Below, piece by piece: positions 5,611 through 7,122 of a DNA stretch of 7,122 nt. The position numbers and the translations under genes are program-made. Every line of letters starts with the position of its first letter. Position 1 is the first letter of the stretch. A model generated the notes under the pieces. The model did no database searches and was not told where the DNA came from. It worked only from the letters and a program-made list of their open reading frames with translations. This DNA is from Lysobacterales bacterium (lineage in GTDB: Bacteria; Pseudomonadota; Gammaproteobacteria; Xanthomonadales; Marinicellaceae). The stretch covers positions 1 through 7,122 of the forward strand of contig JALSIL010000005.1 in NCBI GenBank assembly GCA_026990095.1. Reading direction: 5' to 3'.

Positions 5611-6196
5611 GAAAAACATGAACTCTATTAAACTCATAGTCGGGCTTGGTAATCCAGGTCAAAAATACGAAAAAACACGCCATAATGTTGGCTTTTTGTT
5701 TATTGACACCTTAGCTGAGAATCAAAATCTCACACTCAAAGATAATAACAAATTTTATGGGCTTGCTGCTAAAGGAAGTTTGTTCGGCCACTCTGTGTGG
5801 TTACTAAAACCCCAAACATACATGAATTTGTCGGGAAAATCAGTAGCTAGCATACTTAATTTTTACAAAATAAAAATTGATGAAACATTGGTTGTCTACG
5901 ATGAATTGGACTTACCTGCTGGCACAGCCAAACTTAAAAAAGGTGGTGGTCATGGTGGACATAATGGGCTAAGAGACATAATTGCAGCCACTGGCTCTAA
6001 AGAATTTTACCGATTAAGATTGGGTATTGGACATCCTGGGGATAAGAGCAAAGTTGTCTCATGGGTATTAAATCGTGCTAGTACTGAAGATGAAATAAGT
6101 ATTGTGCACTGTCTGGATAAAAGCATTGCCATTTTGCCCGATTTATTGGATGGTAAACTAGAAAAGGCCATGAAGGATTTGCACACCAAAGATTAG
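5609..6196 (+). CDS. pth: Peptidyl-tRNA hydrolase
   Basis: Pth cleaves peptidyl-tRNAs dropped from stalled ribosomes, recycling tRNA; it is essential in E. coli. The protein has 195 residues from the ATG at 5609, or 192 from the ATG at 5618; E. coli Pth has 194. Motifs: LIVGLGNPGQKYEKTRHNVG at 9-28, with Asn15 and the catalytic His25; KPQTYMNLSGKSV at 67-79, with Asn73; VVYDELDLPAGTAKLKKGGGHGGHNGL at 95-121, with Asp98, His118 and Asn119; and LGIGHPGDK at 138-146. All residues known to matter in E. coli Pth (N10, H20, N68, D93, N114) are present with a constant offset of 5. The start is uncertain because neither ATG has a Shine-Dalgarno; alignment slightly favours 5618. It is convergent with the next gene, 17 bp away. 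Confidence 0.96.
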   Translation: MKNMNSIKLIVGLGNPGQKYEKTRHNVGFLFIDTLAENQNLTLKDNNKFYGLAAKGSLFGHSVWLLKPQTYMNLSGKSVASILNFYKIKIDETLVVYDELDLPAGTAKLKKGGGHGGHNGLRDIIAATGSKEFYRLRLGIGHPGDKSKVVSWVLNRASTEDEISIVHCLDKSIAILPDLLDGKLEKAMKDLHTKD

Positions 6197-6213
6197 AGGT
6201 TGACCTTAATTTA

Positions 6214-7122
6214 CTAATCCAATTTATTTTCTACTAGCTTAAGCAAACCCATAATTCCGCCTTGCATGCTGTACACATCGTAGCCCAGAGTTGCCAATAA
6301 AAAAGCCGCTGATGCACACCTCATGCCCGTATTTGAACAGGTGATAACAGGTTTGTTCTTATCGAGCTTTTGTGCACATTGCTCTCTGATTTTATCCATC
6401 GAAATATGCACACTTCCTTGGAATCCAAGATTATCAAATTCCTCTTGTTCACGCACATCGAGCAATGTGGCTCCTTCGACTATCATGTCATAAGAGGCAT
6501 CTGCTGTTAACCACCTAACTACATGACTTTTTAGCAATGATGAAAATTTCTCGCCTATTAAACGCATCAACAATCCATCGCTCATCATGCGCACAGAAGC
6601 CGTGCGTGGTTCTTGACTCACCAATGCATGCTCACCAAATAAAGATCCTTCATCCAAAGTGGCAACCAATATTTCACCCTCCGCTTCGCATTTGAAAACT
6701 TCTACCGAACCCTTAATGATGATATAACAATAGTCTCCCGAATCGCCTTCGGTAATAATTTCATCTCCTAAAGAAACGCTAACGGGTTCAAGGTTTTTAA
6801 ATATTTGATCAACATGTCCACGCGGTAACATTTGCACCGCTTTAGAATTTAATAAACCAACAACCCACTTATAGGATTGATGACCTCTTAAGGGTGAATT
6901 TTGATCCGATTGTTGAAACAAATCATTCCAAACCATAAAGTGGTCAAGAAAAATTGAATTAATCATCATCACCTTAGCAGTAGGTGACAGAACCTTAGAC
7001 TCTAATTTTTTACTGGTATTGACATCACCAATTGGATAAAAAGACTGTAAAGACGTGTCTTTGACCACTTTAACCCGTCCCGTTGGGTAACGTAACTCAA
7101 CGGCTCCTTGTATAACATACTT
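6214..7122 (-). CDS. Cyclic-nucleotide-binding / rhodanese domain protein (N-terminus cut by window edge)
   Basis: The frame is open to the right edge, giving 302 visible residues; the GTG at 7068 is not needed as a start. Visible residues 1-38 (KYVIQGAVELRYPTGRV and on) look like the rest of a first cyclic-nucleotide-binding (CNB) fold, which lacks the usual Glu/Arg phosphate-binding cassette. Residues about 88-203 are a second CNB domain with the conserved EGDSGDYCYIIIKGSVEV stretch and an intact cassette, FGEHALVSQEPRTASV at 162-177, whose Glu164 and Arg173 would hold the ribose and cyclic phosphate. Residues about 208-302 are a rhodanese domain: LLDVREQEEF near 220-228, active-site CSNTGMR at 262-268 (Cys262, Arg268), and YDVYSMQGGIMGL. 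No DNA-binding helix-turn-helix is visible, so it is not a CRP-type transcription factor. The target of the putative sulfurtransferase or phosphatase activity is unknown. Confidence 0.88.
   Translation of the reverse strand, partial: KYVIQGAVELRYPTGRVKVVKDTSLQSFYPIGDVNTSKKLESKVLSPTAKVMMINSIFLDHFMVWNDLFQQSDQNSPLRGHQSYKWVVGLLNSKAVQMLPRGHVDQIFKNLEPVSVSLGDEIITEGDSGDYCYIIIKGSVEVFKCEAEGEILVATLDEGSLFGEHALVSQEPRTASVRMMSDGLLMRLIGEKFSSLLKSHVVRWLTADASYDMIVEGATLLDVREQEEFDNLGFQGSVHISMDKIREQCAQKLDKNKPVITCSNTGMRCASAAFLLATLGYDVYSMQGGIMGLLKLVENKLD

Noticed and set aside
6194..6213. Small palindrome AGGTTGACCT between the convergent genes pth and the rhodanese gene
   Set aside because: The arms are only four bases with a two-base centre, too small for a stable terminator; there is no U-tract in either direction.
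1..7122. Search for CRISPR arrays, insertion sequences, prophage genes, toxin-antitoxin pairs or retron-like RNAs
   Set aside because: No spaced repeats, transposase motifs, terminal repeats or reverse-transcriptase motifs were seen; almost all sequence is accounted for by conserved housekeeping genes.

Overview
The window looks like chromosomal housekeeping DNA from an AT-rich gammaproteobacterium. The evidence is the block lolB - ispE - tRNA-Gln - prs - rplY - pth, an arrangement known from this class, next to a divergent aroQ - accB - accC cluster that is also common there. AccB and AccC align closely, from memory, with the E. coli proteins; AccC keeps the same residue numbering. LolB and a Lol-type lipoprotein signal point to a Gram-negative cell with an outer membrane. 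By eye the DNA is clearly AT-rich (GC roughly 40%), which would suit free-living or symbiotic sulfur-oxidising or methylotrophic lineages, but I cannot assign a genus. No phage, insertion sequence, CRISPR array or defence genes are visible.

Layout. Positions 1-2003, minus strand: aroQ (type II dehydroquinase), accB (biotin carrier protein) and accC (biotin carboxylase, cut by the left edge). Gaps of 20 and 11 bp suggest one transcript. Positions 2004-2208 form a divergent control region. Positions 2209-3594, plus strand: lolB and ispE, directly abutting. Then come a tRNA-Gln(TTG) with its own strong promoter (3591-3709), a hairpin, prs (3829-4785), a 111-bp gap holding three inverted repeats, rplY (4897-5550), a textbook intrinsic terminator (5574-5602) and pth (5609-6196). 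Positions 6214-7122, minus strand and convergent with pth: an open-ended gene for a protein with cyclic-nucleotide-binding and rhodanese domains.

How the genes work together. accB and accC supply two of the acetyl-CoA carboxylase subunits that feed fatty-acid synthesis. aroQ serves the shikimate pathway, ispE the MEP isoprenoid pathway, and prs makes PRPP for nucleotides, histidine, tryptophan and NAD. rplY, pth and the tRNA serve translation. lolB delivers lipoproteins to the outer membrane.

The least ordinary element is the right-edge protein. Its second cyclic-nucleotide domain has an intact phosphate-binding cassette, and its rhodanese domain has a CX5R catalytic loop, one residue longer than the usual rhodanese CX4R. 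Smaller points of interest are a pth gene squeezed against a terminator with no Shine-Dalgarno, the structured prs-rplY gap, and a hairpin overlapping the aroQ leader. I did not find a convincing new multi-gene system.
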